A stretch of 64,000 nt of DNA, taken from contig OX388348.1 in the NCBI GenBank assembly GCA_947579665.1, positions 17,236,001-17,300,000 on the forward strand, in the 5' to 3' direction. Below, piece after piece: positions 24,601-36,860 of this stretch. Position 1 is the stretch's first letter, and each line of letters begins with the position of its first letter. The DNA is from Sympetrum striolatum (lineage: Eukaryota; Arthropoda; Insecta; Odonata; Libellulidae). The notes beneath the pieces were generated by a model. That model did no database searches and was not told the DNA's origin. It saw only the letters and a list, made by a program, of their open reading frames with translations. Both the position numbers and the translations under genes were made by a program.

Positions 24601-26562
24601 AAACTCGGATGTAACGCGAAGCCTTAAACTGTAGATTGATGAATCAGAAGAAAGAGGATCCTTGGTCTTCGGTGAGAAGGATGCTGCTAACGCTATCACA
24701 GGCAATCACTCTCAAGTGGGAAAGCAACGAGGGAATAAAGATGACGTTAATAAAATTGGGGCTTTCAAGAGCGAGGTCCTCGTGTCATCGATAACCTGTT
24801 GAGAATACCGAGGGAGCATTCTACCTTGCCTTTAACTTATCACATAAATGGTTTAAGATCGTGCGCGTTCTTCAAACGAATTAACAGGATGTGCCCAATT
24901 TATGATGTTGTATATGTATTAGGTAATGTATGTGCCTTGAGGATGATTTTAATTTGCCATGAATATTTTACTTCACTATATTTTTACTTGTTGTGTATAA
25001 TAAAGCTACCAATTTTTTTGTATTAATATAGTGAATCGTAAATTATTAGTTGAAATTGTAGTATATAAATAATTTAAATGTTTTTATTATATTATTTATG
25101 ATAATTACTTAATATTAAGATAATTCTGAGTAATATATTTCAGTACTGATAACGCCGTTATCATACAGCAACTATAAATATGCTATAAAATATAGCTATG
25201 TTAAAAATAATACACAAAATATATATTCTATTGTAAAATATCAATAAATAACTCTAATGAAGTTTATCATTATCCTATTACGTTAATCATACTTTTAATT
25301 GAAGCATTTTTGAAGACGTAATTTTTATAGAACCGAATACCGTGGTTTATTAACCATAAAGTAAGGTATTCTTCTGGAAGGCTCCCTGAATCGTGTTTTA
25401 CTCTATGATTTTAGCAATTAAAAATTAATTGCAGCGTGTTTAGTGCAATTTAAATGCAATCTTTATACCATTAAAGTAACCCAGAACAAAATCTAAAAAA
25501 AATGATTGTCTCTCAGTAGGGCCGTCATAACATCACTTAGAATTAATACGTCTATAGTGACGTAGGACGCAGAATATCCTAGATTCTGTGGTGATGCAGC
25601 AGCTGATTTAGAGGTGACTCACGTCGTACAGGAATATTAATTTTACTGCCATATTCATGAAATTTGGGTCAACCGTATTCAAATATATTCCACCTGCTTA
25701 TGTTTCTCCAAGGGGAGACCATTGTGGCCAAAAAATCTTTGAAATTTAAATCAACCGGACAGCGCAACGCTACCGCACTGTACGTACATTTGAATATTGC
25801 TCCTATCAAAAACTTATTCGTATGAATTGTAAAGAGCATCGTCATGGGCTGTATTAGGACCTTTTCATCTAACGCAATTTAAGATTTAAATTTCTTTGAT
25901 GTAAGGTGTGTACATTAAAATCATCGCTTTTGTTCAGTAGATGAAGTTAAGATAACAAATTATCTTTTCTTATTTTTTGATAACTTCTTAAGATGCACGA
26001 AGATTTATAGTATTAAATTTGGAGTTCACGCAGCCTTGGCCTAGAAGAAAAGGCAAAAGGTTCTTCACAAGGGCCACAATGCCTTCGTGATTGTGAAAGG
26101 AGTTTGATAAGGATAATGTATTTCAAGCTTGCTCTCACCTCAAAAAACCCAAAGAAATTCAAAAACGTCCCCTTATGCAATATAATGTACCGAAAACTAA
26201 AAATTTAAATTCATACAAATTCTTGAAGCCGTGACTTGCTGTTCAGAAACTTGAAAGCTTTTTAGTTACATTTTAGCATTACCAACCAACGCCTATAGGA
26301 TCCGTTGTACTTCTTTCCCTTCTCGTTTTTCTGATACCGATGAAGGGTATCTATGACGGAAATATTTTTTAAAAATTGTTGATATTCTTGTTTTTACCAT
26401 CAAATGTTGGTTTTGATTCCAAGTTGCAAAACAGGTCAAAAATTACGAATTTTCCTATTTGATAAATTTTCTTAGTTACGCTCACGGTGTTTTTCGAATG
26501 AATTTCTTATATTTCCAGGTATAATGGTAATCTCTGTATGAGACAGTATCAAAACATTTTTA
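21621..26562. other. A+T-rich intergenic DNA
   Basis: Nearly 5 kb without a recognisable element. A mildly G+C-richer patch lies at 23150-23520. Small frames (21661-21900 -, 24514-24705 -, 24799-25026 +) have no motif. A 15-bp palindrome, GATAACGCCGTTATC, at 25147-25161 is probably chance. Confidence 0.5.
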
Positions 26563-26647
26563 TGTACACTCCTAGCCAAAATTAACGCAGCACCTCCCTT
26601 GCGATCCTAACGGCCGGTGCTGCGTTAATTTTGGCCAGTAGTACACA
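26563..26647. mobile_element. Foldback/MITE-like palindrome, about 85 bp
   Basis: Two arms of about 33 bp, with the perfect core GCCAAAATTAACGCAGCACC, are inverted around a spacer of about 18 bp. The outer ends are also inverted (TGTACACTCCT against TGTGTACTACT on the opposite strand). It has the size and shape of an extremely short inverted-repeat element, and the transcript would form a strong hairpin. Confidence 0.65.
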
Positions 26648-28470
26648 TGAATATTTTAGGAAATGTTTGAATATATAGTTACAGTTGTGCTATAATTATA
26701 TTAATCACTAATTGGTACGCATCTCTGAGAAACAATTTTTCATTACTTCAGCTACGAATATTACTTGTAGGAGATGAATCATAGGTTTGACAGAGCATGC
26801 TATCCGTTTCATACGCGCAGCAACAGCTGGTAGGGTGCACGTGTAAAATTAGTGGATTTAGACTGGAAATAATGCGCAATAGAAAATGAGGGCAGGAACG
26901 CCTAGTATTTAATCCTTCAAGGTCAGTATTTTCCAAGATTCTTGCCAGTAAAGTTTCGGGGATGGTCTTCTAAACTATCTCAAAACACCCGTAGATATAA
27001 CTTACCCTTATCAGTGCATAAAGCATCCGGAAATGAGATTTTTACGAGCCCCACAACCTCAAAACGTAAACGCATACATTTATCATCATTAGGGTCACTC
27101 TAATGTTCTCTACGCTCCACTTAAGCGAGACTTGTCCTAATATCTATGGCTATTAGTTTTCACTTCCGAAGTAACTTCTACGATAATATAATTTCAGAAC
27201 TAAGCTCTTTAGCCTACCTCTGTCTTTGTCGAGCAAAAAACAGTTTAAGAGATGATGTGTTACATACATACAGTGTCGGAGTTTTGCTTGAATTTGCTGG
27301 AATTAATGTATTTTTATACCAAAAATGTCTTTAAAAGTATTATTTCAAGTACAGATTCGATCAGAATGGGGTCTTGATTATTTATCAGGCCAATCTGTGA
27401 TCCACAAGTTGTGTTAACAGAGGAAGAGAAGATTATCGACATTTATCAAATTGCATCTATTATATGTGTTTTTCCTCTATAAAAATATATTACAATCTCA
27501 CATCAGTAACTCACTTAAATGCGCACATGCAATCTCTGGAAAATATTACTCTTCTGAAGAGATGGTACCTACGTTGAAATCCACTGCAGTTGTATAAAGT
27601 AAAATAAATTTAACAGAATAGGAAATCAAATTTTAGTGTTCCGTAACATTATTAATTAGATACTAGATAAACTGGAACCTGTTTCATTAATAAATTAAAA
27701 AACTCTATTTAAATCAATGTACGCGACGATTTTCGGGTTGGTATTATACGCTTCGATATTTAAGTAAGGATCTATTTTCTTCGATAAAAGCTGACTTTCT
27801 TCTAATATCTTACAATAAATTAAAGATTAAATCAACGGTCAGAAAATACATTCATCGCTTCATCACAGTAGACTCCACGGAACGGAACATCTTTTGAGTT
27901 TTTTGCTGAGCTAAGGAATCGATATTTCTTTTAAAAATGGAACTTTTTTATAATTTTCTTGCTGCCAGATTTCTTCGTTATTCGATTTCCTCACCGATTT
28001 TAAACGACCTTTAAACTTCTGCACGAAGAAAATCGATTTATTCTTTTCCCACTCAACTTCAACGCATAAGGTGTATTCTTCAATACATTTTTATTGCGTT
28101 ATGCATATTTTAATCCAGGGTGAGTGCTTGGCATCGTGGGAGGACACTATCTGGAGCGATAAAGATAACGCCTTCTGTGAAGATTGTAGCAAGCAATAGA
28201 AATCACTATTGCTATTTCTTTCTACATTTTTTCATTCATCGTAAAGAAAGTTTAACGGAGTATTACCAATTTCAATAATTTTACTCCGTTATACTTGGCA
28301 GTTAGAATTACTGGTTAAACTTGGAGGTTGGTTGAGACTTTTTATATAATATTACTTGGTTGAAAATTGCAAATCGAAAGATGTTAGAAAAGTTAAATAT
28401 TTGGTATTTGGCCAGACTTTATGAAAAGACATATTGGAGACTGTAAAAACTTAATAAATAATCAATAAAA
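26648..28470. other. A+T-rich intergenic DNA
   Basis: No gene recognised. A minor inverted repeat (about 15-bp arms around TAACGGAGTA / TTACTCCGTTA) lies at about 28250-28295. Confidence 0.5.
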
Positions 28471-28571
28471 GTGATATCCACAAATTTGTTTTAGTCCACC
28501 GGTTTCGGTTTCATTGATGACGGCTTTGTGCCGAAACGGATCGACTAAATAAAAAAATGTGTGGATATCAC
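28471..28571. repeat. Hairpin element with hammerhead-like core
   Basis: About 100 bp with inverted ends: GTGATATCCACA at the left and TGTGGATATCAC at the right (12 bp, perfect), and inner inverted blocks around CCGGTTTCGG and CCGAAACGG. The plus strand has TTGATGA, a short stem-loop CGGC-TTTGT-GCCG, then AAAC (28514-28537). This resembles the CUGANGA-stem II-GAAA core of hammerhead ribozymes, which occur in some animal retroelement ends, but the first C and the exact G12 position do not fit, so activity is doubtful. Confidence 0.5.
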
Positions 28572-28729
28572 AAAGTTTTTCTTCACTCTTCTGATATAAG
28601 ATGGTTTCGGAGACGGAATAAGTGATCAAGAAATTGATTAAAAGGTACGACATAGGGAAATTTAGAGCTCATGAACCCACCCAAAGTTAGACACAAGTGT
28701 TGAAATTTCTTCCGCGATTATCCAAATCT

Positions 28730-29330
28730 CAAATGAAATTCGACGTTTCGCCATGTTGCTTTATTACCCGCTAGTCAACGCACCGCGATCCCCTCATTAC
28801 TCACCTACTCACAGAAACGTCCAATCTTTCCAGAGCACCTCGGACTTCACATGGTGGAAAACTCGCTAACAAATTCATCTTTCCCTCCGCCTTATTGACA
28901 CATCAAGGTCTTTTGCATTTGAAAACTCCCAACTTTTTCCACCACCGTGAAAAATCTCCTTTTTTATTCCATATCTCCCTGTCGTCCCCTTTCCCAACGC
29001 CGAACTCCCCCGTTTTTCTCTTCTGGTCGACCATAACACGTGGCATTCACTATCGATTCGCACGACCCCGTTCCCTTCCCCCGCTGACCCCCAAACAGCT
29101 TCGGAGATAATGTTTATACCAGACGAGACTGGTTTGAATTTCTCCGAGGCAGCGGTCGATTCCTCTCAATCGGGTCAGACGTTCCTCCGCGGGGTTTCTA
29201 CGGCCGTTTCGCTTATCGTCCGTGAGAAGAATTTTATATCGATTGGAGGTACCGGTGTTACTCTTCTGATTCCGCCGATGCTATCTGTGGTTATCGATGG
29301 GTGGGGATTGGGGTAATTAAGAGTGAATGG
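28730..29330. other. G+C-rich island 7
   Basis: C-rich at 28770-29100, then G-rich to about 29310. Frames of 62-71 codons lie on both strands (28875-29063 -, 28895-29110 +, 29110-29316 +). No family recognised. Confidence 0.4.
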
Positions 29331-32300
29331 TCGGATATTTTGCCGTCATTCCGATGATTTTTCGATGCGGGTAACCTTTTCTATGCCGTGCATTCGGGAT
29401 TCGATCAAAAGATAGGATATTTTTAAGTATTAGAGATTAACAGGGGCTTAGTTAGCTATCAATAAGCCACTTTTGACTGATGAAGTCGATTATTTGTATC
29501 AAAATCATTAATGATATAATTAGATTCACTAGGCTTAACTTGGTGGAACGTCATAGAGAAATAAATAAGAATAATTGACAGTTTCCTTAAATTATTTCAA
29601 CGTTTATCGGTTTCAACTACATAAAGTCATGAAATAACTTGACGCTGATTGAATAACAAAATAATTTGCATTTATTTCACAAATGAATTTATACTGACAT
29701 TTTTGCAATTGAATGCAATGCAACCCTGGACACCTTTATTGGGAAAAATTAGATCTATGAACTCCAATCTTCCATTTAATCCTTGTTTAATACGAAATTC
29801 AACAAATGTATGCCGATTTTTAACAGAAATAAATGATAATAACAACTTGATATAAGAAAATAAGTCGACAATATGTTATGGAGTACTTAACATCGGATAT
29901 CGGGGGATAGGTATCTTTAAAAACTCATAAATATAATTACTTTTGTGAATGTGTTATACTTAAAAGATTTTTACTAATATTGATCTCCGTAAAACACCCC
30001 ACCCCTTACTCAGACTAACTCCACCCAGACTATTAACAACTTCCCTCATTGCAGTTTATTTTCTTTTCACTGGCAATTTCATTGGAAAATGTAGCGCTGG
30101 TTCACATTCCCTATATACCTATCTGTAAGGTTGTGATTAATTTATCTCTGACACTTGTAAATTCATGCGCGTTCATTAACAGGTCCCGACTTTCGTAATT
30201 GTACGCTATTCACAAATCTTTCGCGTCACGCATTTCTAGTTAACGTACAAGGATTCAAGGATTTGACAATAATTGAAAAATGAAATTAAAAAATTCAATA
30301 GTTGCTCTAGACTAACTGAACGCCATTCAAAGCCACGTCATTACTAGAAACTATTTTCAGAAAATATTCATCTATTAACGGAGTTACATTTAATTTATTA
30401 TAATATTTGAACGCGAGTAAGTGTATGCAACGTTTTAGACTACAATTCGTTCGGAGACTATTTTATGCGGTGTCATAATTTGATGAATGATTGGAAGTTA
30501 AGGAATCTAATATGAATCTTGAATTTCCCATTGTCATGATTTTGATCATTATCTGTTAGATTTCTCTTAATTTATCTGTTTATATAATTATGACAATTCC
30601 AGAGGCTTCTAGTCGTTGGAAAAAATGCATTTATCAGTATAATTTACTCATTTTCCTCTGCGGTTTTATTTTTTTAAATTTTATTTAATGCAGTTATGTT
30701 TTCAATTACCAGTAAGTGGAATAAAATATCTCTTTTTTATTTTGTATCCAACAAAGTACATGCTTAAAGAGTTAAATGTTTTTTCATTCATGGAGTTCTT
30801 AAAAAATAAGATGATATATCAAGATTATACTCTATACTTATACATCTGAATAGATTTTGCTTCGCTTGATTCGTGATAGGTGTACTGCTACATTCCCTCT
30901 AGTCCTAGGCTCGAATCTTCGTAGACGCCCGACGGAAGTAAAAAGATACCATCTGAAATTAACCATAAACTTCCACAGATAAATAATCGTAAGCTTTCGT
31001 GCGCAAAAATCAAAATTTCAGATCGGAGGAGAACATCGTTTTCTCGTATACTTTCATAGTTTCTCAGGTCGCTCGATCGATTCCATCCGTGGCGAATATA
31101 TCGATTGTTTCCAAAAGGAATTCGTGCTATGCCGTTTCGGATCAATATATTCCTCACGACTGTCAGGTATATTTAGAGGATTGTGTAACGAAAAGAAGAG
31201 ATTCTTTATGCCCTCGACCTAGAAGTCATCTTGAAATGATTAAAAATCCAGCGCTCCGTCGGAGTAAGCATCTTACGATTAAGCATCATTTCGATTTTTC
31301 CCTTTGCTTCACATATGGAATAGCTTTTATGATGTGAAATTTACCCAAAAATTAAAGAGTGAACGATAAAATGTAGATTGAAAGTCTTCACTATCTATGA
31401 CGTTAGGTTTTCAGTGAATTTGTTTCGTTATGTATATAAATCTAATTTTAGAATACTGTTTTTCCTAATTCTACAATTTCTAATTATTAATTGTATTCAT
31501 CAATGCTACAAGTAATTAATATTAGGCATATACTTTATAATAATATACAAATAGTATAGGAGAAGCGCGAATAATATCAAAAACTGTATATGCATTGTGA
31601 GAATTGAACCTTTTATAGAAAAAAAGATTTTTTTCTTTCTCAATGGCTTCGATTCAAAGAAAGAACGGAGAGTTGTAACATTGAGAGTGGTATCTTGGTG
31701 CGATTGAATATAATTTCATGCAATCAATTTGCATAAACATGTTTATTTATCGTGTCTTAATACTTTTGTTCTTAGAAATTTTCGCAAATAATTATTCTAA
31801 AATATTTCCAGAAACAGATTTTCTTCGATAATATTTCTTATTCCTATAATATAAGTCCTGTAAAATTTCAACACAAAGACTCACCAATATGAAATCATAC
31901 ACTAAATGCCTATAAATTAGCTACTTCCCATGAATGATAGAGTATTTTCCTCTCCCTACTGAGTTTATAGAAGTCGCTTTTTTGATTCATATATTAAGGT
32001 TACTCATAGATTTGAAGGACAAACTGACTGACTTTTTCACCTACATTTGTAGATATAAATTTTATGCGTATTTCCTGAGTCATCCTTTGTAACCTGTATT
32101 GATTGTTAAGATTGTGATCTTTCATTACTTTATGAAGGCCCAAACTTATCCTCGCTCGAGTGCTTAAACACGTTGAGAACTGGGAAATAATAAAACATTA
32201 CTCAATTACGTTTCACCACTAGTAATCCAATACCGACATCTTGAAGGCTTAAAAAATGCAGATAATTAATTTCAAGAGATAAAACGCTGGGAAGGCCCGC

Positions 32301-32890
32301 CGAAGGCTCAAATTTTCCCCCGTTGATATTTGCCCTGGGGCGCGCCTTGGGCATTGGACCTCGAAATTACAGGAAGCACGTGCACAGAATTTAACTTAGG
32401 CAATCATTTCGGAGAAATTAATTTTTTGAGCAGGAAGACACCGGGAAGAATTGCATTGGTATGCAATACACGAGGCATTCTTAAGAAGGAATGAAATGTA
32501 TTAACTGTGTGGCGGATGATTAAAAAAGGAAAGCATTCCAAGTCACTGGAATTTTGGAAAACACATCGCGTAGCTGCTTATACCAAGGACATAACCAAAG
32601 GGATCTGGGGAAAGGAAAAATATATATGCAGGTATAAGGAAAGGAAGAATACGCTGCACGTAGGATAGCAATTTGTGAATGGAAATGAAGTTAACCATAG
32701 TGGAATTCTTTTTGTGTCGATGCAGTATCTTATGCAGTTTTTGCGTTTGTTGCTTTCGTAGAACTCACTGGATATATAATTGACAAGTGTTATGGAAGAG
32801 ATACATACATATATAGGTGATCTACTTTTTAATAGATTCTCGTGCATTAAAATCCTTATTCAACGCCATGTACTTTACTTGTTAGCTTTC
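29331..32890. other. A+T-rich intergenic DNA
   Basis: A weakly G+C-richer stretch at 30890-31300 carries opposed frames (30888-31157 -, 30999-31337 +) with no recognisable motif. A small G+C-rich patch lies at about 32280-32410. Nothing else is seen. Confidence 0.5.
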
Positions 32891-32940
32891 CACACCCAAC
32901 TCCCTCTGCCACACACGGAAAGGCGGCTTGCAGGGTTCTT
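32891..32940 (+). repeat. Solo 3' tail of the LINE that follows
   Basis: CTCTGCCACACACGGAAAGG and the following CGGCTTGCAGGG match the tail of the adjacent LINE at about 33573-33616 (CCTGCCACACGCCGAAAGG, CGGCTTGTAGGG). It appears to be an older, extremely 5'-truncated copy of the same element, with the next copy inserted directly behind it in the same orientation. Confidence 0.6.
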
Positions 32941-32954
32941 ACATAGTCATTTTT

Positions 32955-33640
32955 TGTCCAATTTTTTGCGTCCAAATCACCCGTACAAAATTAATGGAAT
33001 TAATATCAAAGTAGTAGATTCAGTTGAATATCTCGGGATCAACATTACTAATAACTTAAATTTTAGCACGCATATTCGAAAAATCTGCGGCAAAGCAAGT
33101 AAAAGGCTTGGCTTTGTAAAGCGTATTGTCGGTAAATGCGATGAAAAGGTGAGAGAGCGATGTTATTTTACCTTGGTCAGACCCCTTCTGGAATATGCGG
33201 CAAGAATATGGGATCCGGCGGATGTAACGTGTACTCGCGAGCTCGAGAAAGTGCAGCGTAAAGCGGTTCGTTTTGTTAAGAAATGCTACGATAAAAAAGC
33301 AAGCGTTACAAAAATGCTCTCAGACGTAGGTTGGGAATCCTTGAAAGAAAGGAGATTGGAAGCTAGGCTGCGATTGCTTAATAAATTCAGGGAAACTACA
33401 TTTTCGGAAGATACATTCGGTATCATGCAACCCCCCTGCAACCTAGGTCGATCCGATAATGACCGTAAGTTAAGAGAAATAGATGCTAGGACGAATCGTT
33501 TTAGAGATTCATTCTTTCCGCGAACAATACGTGACAATAACCGAATAAGGAAGTAGTACTTTATATTCAACTGGTGTTTACACCCCCTGCCACACGCCGA
33601 AAGGCGGCTTGTAGGGTATTAATGTAGATGTAGATGAATG
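32955..33640 (+). pseudogene. Non-LTR retrotransposon RT C-terminal region, 5' truncated
   Basis: An open frame (32780-33556, 258 codons) whose last roughly 195 codons are the C-terminal part of a LINE reverse transcriptase. Landmarks are VEYLGINITNNLNFSTHI, a conserved stretch KRLGFVKRIVGK, then RPLLEYAARIWDP, the element's E(Y)A.xWDP signature. These place it after the catalytic FADD region, in the thumb/connection part of CR1-, Jockey- or I-like elements; the clade is not resolved. The first roughly 60 codons are unrelated DNA including the solo tail. After the stop comes a short 3' UTR with a GCCG-AAAGG-CGGC stem-loop and a GTAGAT-repeat tail, which marks the true 3' end. The frame is intact over this part, so the insertion is fairly young. 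Confidence 0.85.
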
Positions 33641-34625
33641 TAATCTTGCATCTTCTGTCTTTGTCTCCTCCTCTGTTTTCTATTATGCTTTTGATCCTCA
33701 AATACTTATTAAAGAGATACGGTTTCATTTTGTTCTTCATTAACATCTTTGAGAATAAATTAAAAACTAAATGGAGGGCTTGATAAGTTGTTGAATAATA
33801 CTATCACTATACTCAACTAACTCATTCGTAAGTTTTGGGTTTTCCTAGGTGTGAGCCCTATTCTTCCTAAGTTAACGTAAGTATGAGTTCTTCCCTTGTG
33901 TTTACCATAGGGTGGTTCTCTCAGCGGATACATCGTCTGCATCGTATTTGCCCCGCCAAGAAGGTTTTCCTATAAGTGACGTTAGACTGTCCTGCGATAT
34001 TTAGCACTGCTTAGAGTAGCTGCGCATAAAAGGGGTATCCGGCTTCGAGTATGGATATCTTTACACTTTTTAACGCCTCTTCTCTTTATCCTTAGTTATT
34101 CCTGGGGGCACCCTTTATCATGATAGACTACCTTATACGTTTTCCTCATAAGTGAGAGTTATCTGGTATTTAAAATCTGATATTGTAAGATCGATAAAGA
34201 GAGACAAGATTAACAAATGTGTACTTTATTGTATTTATTAATTAAATTTTATAAAAATATTTACAAGCAGACGTGTGTTAAATGGTATTAAAGAATCTAC
34301 GCCTTCAAAAACGCTATGAGATAATTCGCTCAACTTCACTTTCATGTAAGGAAAATAAGGGTTTCCTTTTTGAAAGAGCCCACCAGTTTCAATTTCTGAT
34401 TTTTCTACAGTTTGATTATTTCATCGTTCTATATCTGGGACGAGTATTACTTTGGCTTTTCTCTTTCGAACGGTAAAAACATTACCGCTATACTATATTG
34501 AAAGGTATACCAGTTTATCTAGCAGTTTCAATTTATGATTTTTCCGCAGTTATATCGTTCCTTCATCTTGAACGCGTATTATTTCAGGTTGACCCTTTTG
34601 AGCAGCAAAAAAATACCATTATAAA
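33641..34625. other. Intergenic DNA
   Basis: Two related strings, GGTTTTCCTATAAGTGA (about 33964) and CGTTTTCCTCATAAGTGA (about 34139), form a loose direct repeat. A possible A-box-like TTCTCTCAGCGGATAC at about 33915 has no matching B box. No gene is recognised; the frame at 34282-34476 has no motif. Confidence 0.45.
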
Positions 34626-34835
34626 GAAAGTAAACTGACAAGAAATATTTTTTTAACAATAACACCACAAAAAATATAACTGACGACCCGGGTTTCGATG
34701 CATTGCATCATCTTCAAGACACCTGATTGATCTCTTCAGACCAGAAGATGACGCAATTCATCGAAACCATGGTCTTCAGTTGTATTTCTTGTGGCGTTAT
34801 TGTATAAATAAAATATTCCCTTGTCAGCTTACTTC
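34626..34835. mobile_element. Hairpin element, about 210 bp, roughly 90-bp arms
   Basis: Long imperfect inverted repeat. The ends GAAAGTAAACTGACAAG and (reverse complement) GAAGTAAGCTGACAAG are followed on each arm by AACAATAACxCCACAA, then GGTTTCGATGxATTGC and TCATCTTC near the centre. Both arms contain GAAGATGA-stem-ATCGAAAC when read outward from the centre, the same layout as the 28.5 kb element and similar to a degenerate hammerhead core. It carries no reading frame, so it is non-autonomous. Confidence 0.65.
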
Positions 34836-36399
34836 GTATGTCATGGAACACCACCTACTAAAGGCTCAGACAGTCGAATTTTATTAACCGCTATATTCAG
34901 AAAGGTATAACACGCGCGTCAAATTCATCTGAAATCAAAATGGATACCATTTTCACATAATCCGTAATTGAAGATTCACTTGCACGGCCAATGAAAATCG
35001 CCTTTCACGAAGACGAAAAATGCCAGAACGAAGGGCAAATTGAATTCTTTTCTCCGTAATGGAAATGCAACTTTCATTTCCTCGTATTCATCTATTCAAT
35101 GTCCGCTTGCGTTAGAGTTGTACCCCCTCCTCCTCCTTTTTTCCTGGTCTATAAATAGAAGCCTAGAAACAAGGTCAGCGCAGTGGGACTCCAAAACGGC
35201 GAAGTTAAAGGTTTTATTAATTAAAATGGGTTTACGAGCTTTCGTCAATAGAAGAGATTAATCGGGTCGCCACTGCGTGAGGAAAGCGTTCGAAAAAACT
35301 CTCCCAGGTGGTTCGTTGATTGTCTGATGGAGAAACTGTAATTCGAGATTAAACCAATCACAGACGTACCTCAGCTTGGCTTTGAAGACCTTCGCGGTTC
35401 CGGAGCTTTTCCCATTATGCTCTCGCTTATTATTTTGGGCTCTCGTAAGAAGATTAGCAGCGGAAGATTTTATTCATTGAGCACTTGTTTGTCGGTTACC
35501 CGGCTTAGCTCCTTTGCCAACTTAAAAAACATAATGTAAATATGTCGTTAGGCTCCCATATGCTAGTGAGAATAAGAGGTGGCTTTGATTTACTGTGCGG
35601 GATTAATGCCGCGGTGACAGAAGAGACTGAAATATTTCTCTCTTGTCCCTGTAGCTACAAAGAAATTATGTTACCTTAACAGCTTACAGTGTGAGTGGGA
35701 TTTTTGTGTTTTATGATGAAGTAAGTCAATCTTGGAAAGAGAAAGATAATATTTTTGAGAGGAAGAACTTTAAAATTTATTTTATGCGAAGCATCGTTTA
35801 TACAGGTAAATATTGGCTCAAAATAATTTAATTGACCTTTTTAGAAATTTTAAATACGTTCTTGTCTCAGAAGCTACGAAGTATGTTTTTTATATCTCAC
35901 GGTGTAGGAGGGGATTGTTGCTCTATGCTGAAATAAGATAACCGTTAAAATAGAAATATAATGATATATATTCAAAGGAATAAATACAGAAGGTATATTG
36001 TACGAGGTCCCATTTATCTTGTTATTTGTGGTTATAATGGGATTGAAAATATGACTCATCAATTTTGAAATACTCATTTGGAGTTTTACAGTATTACTTT
36101 ATATATTTTCGAACTATTTACATAGAGATATAATAATTAAACAGTACGGATCGATGACAAAACCTTACCAAAATCAAACTCAGAATCTTGACGTTGTGCT
36201 TTTACTGTAAAACTTTGCCAAGTTATTTAATTTAAGCTTCCTTAGCATTGCAAATTAGCATGCTAGGCATTTCATTAAAGAGGTTGCAGATCTGAATTTC
36301 AGTATCTTTAATTTTACATACATTTTAAACGAGTTAACAAAGAAACAAAATTCCAGACTTCAAATTAAATGGATTATCGAATCCATTGCAACAAACATT
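34836..36399. other. Intergenic DNA
   Basis: Mildly G+C-richer at 34980-35480 with a motif-free frame (35040-35261 +), otherwise A+T-rich. Nothing recognised. Confidence 0.5.
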
Positions 36400-36860
36400 G
36401 GCATCGATATGTCGAAGGCGTTACGCGCACGCTCCCAACATCAGAATCCACTGAGGACAAAACACGTTTTTTTTATGAATCAAGGAGTTCCAGAGGAATT
36501 CGACAATTTCAAACTTCATTCCCACAATTGGGACTCGTGTCGGAATCCGAGTGGAAAAAACTTGGCATCCTTTTCCGTAAGGGAAGAGTGAGGTCCCCTC
36601 ATGCTGAGGCTGGAACTGTGTTATCTCCAGGGGTCCTCATAAAGTTAGCTTCTTCGGGACGAATTTAATATTCAACCCTCATATACATTCCTGTTTCGGG
36701 GTGAATATGCACCCTTTCGGGTACCCTGTGATGGGGTTTCAGGAAACGAGGAAGGATCCCTGGCCGTTTGGGGATGAAAGGAGTCGATGGCTGATGGAAT
36801 CATGGCGTTCCTAATCGGAAGTTGCGCTGCGGCAGCTGGTTCCTCCCTGCGCTTGCTGAG
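36400..36860. other. G+C-rich island 8
   Basis: Contains overlapping plus-strand frames (36369-36668, 99 codons; 36409-36591) without recognisable domains. G-rich towards its right end. Confidence 0.4.

Noticed and set aside
28250..28295. Small inverted repeat with TAACGGAGTA arms as a MITE
   Set aside because: Arms are only about 15 bp and imperfect, without target duplication; likely chance.
32780..32954. N-terminal part of the 258-codon frame as a coding extension of the reverse transcriptase
   Set aside because: It includes the solo LINE tail and unrelated DNA; recognisable RT sequence starts only around 32960.
33905..33980. tRNA-derived SINE head near TCTCAGCGGATAC
   Set aside because: No B box follows at tRNA-like distance.
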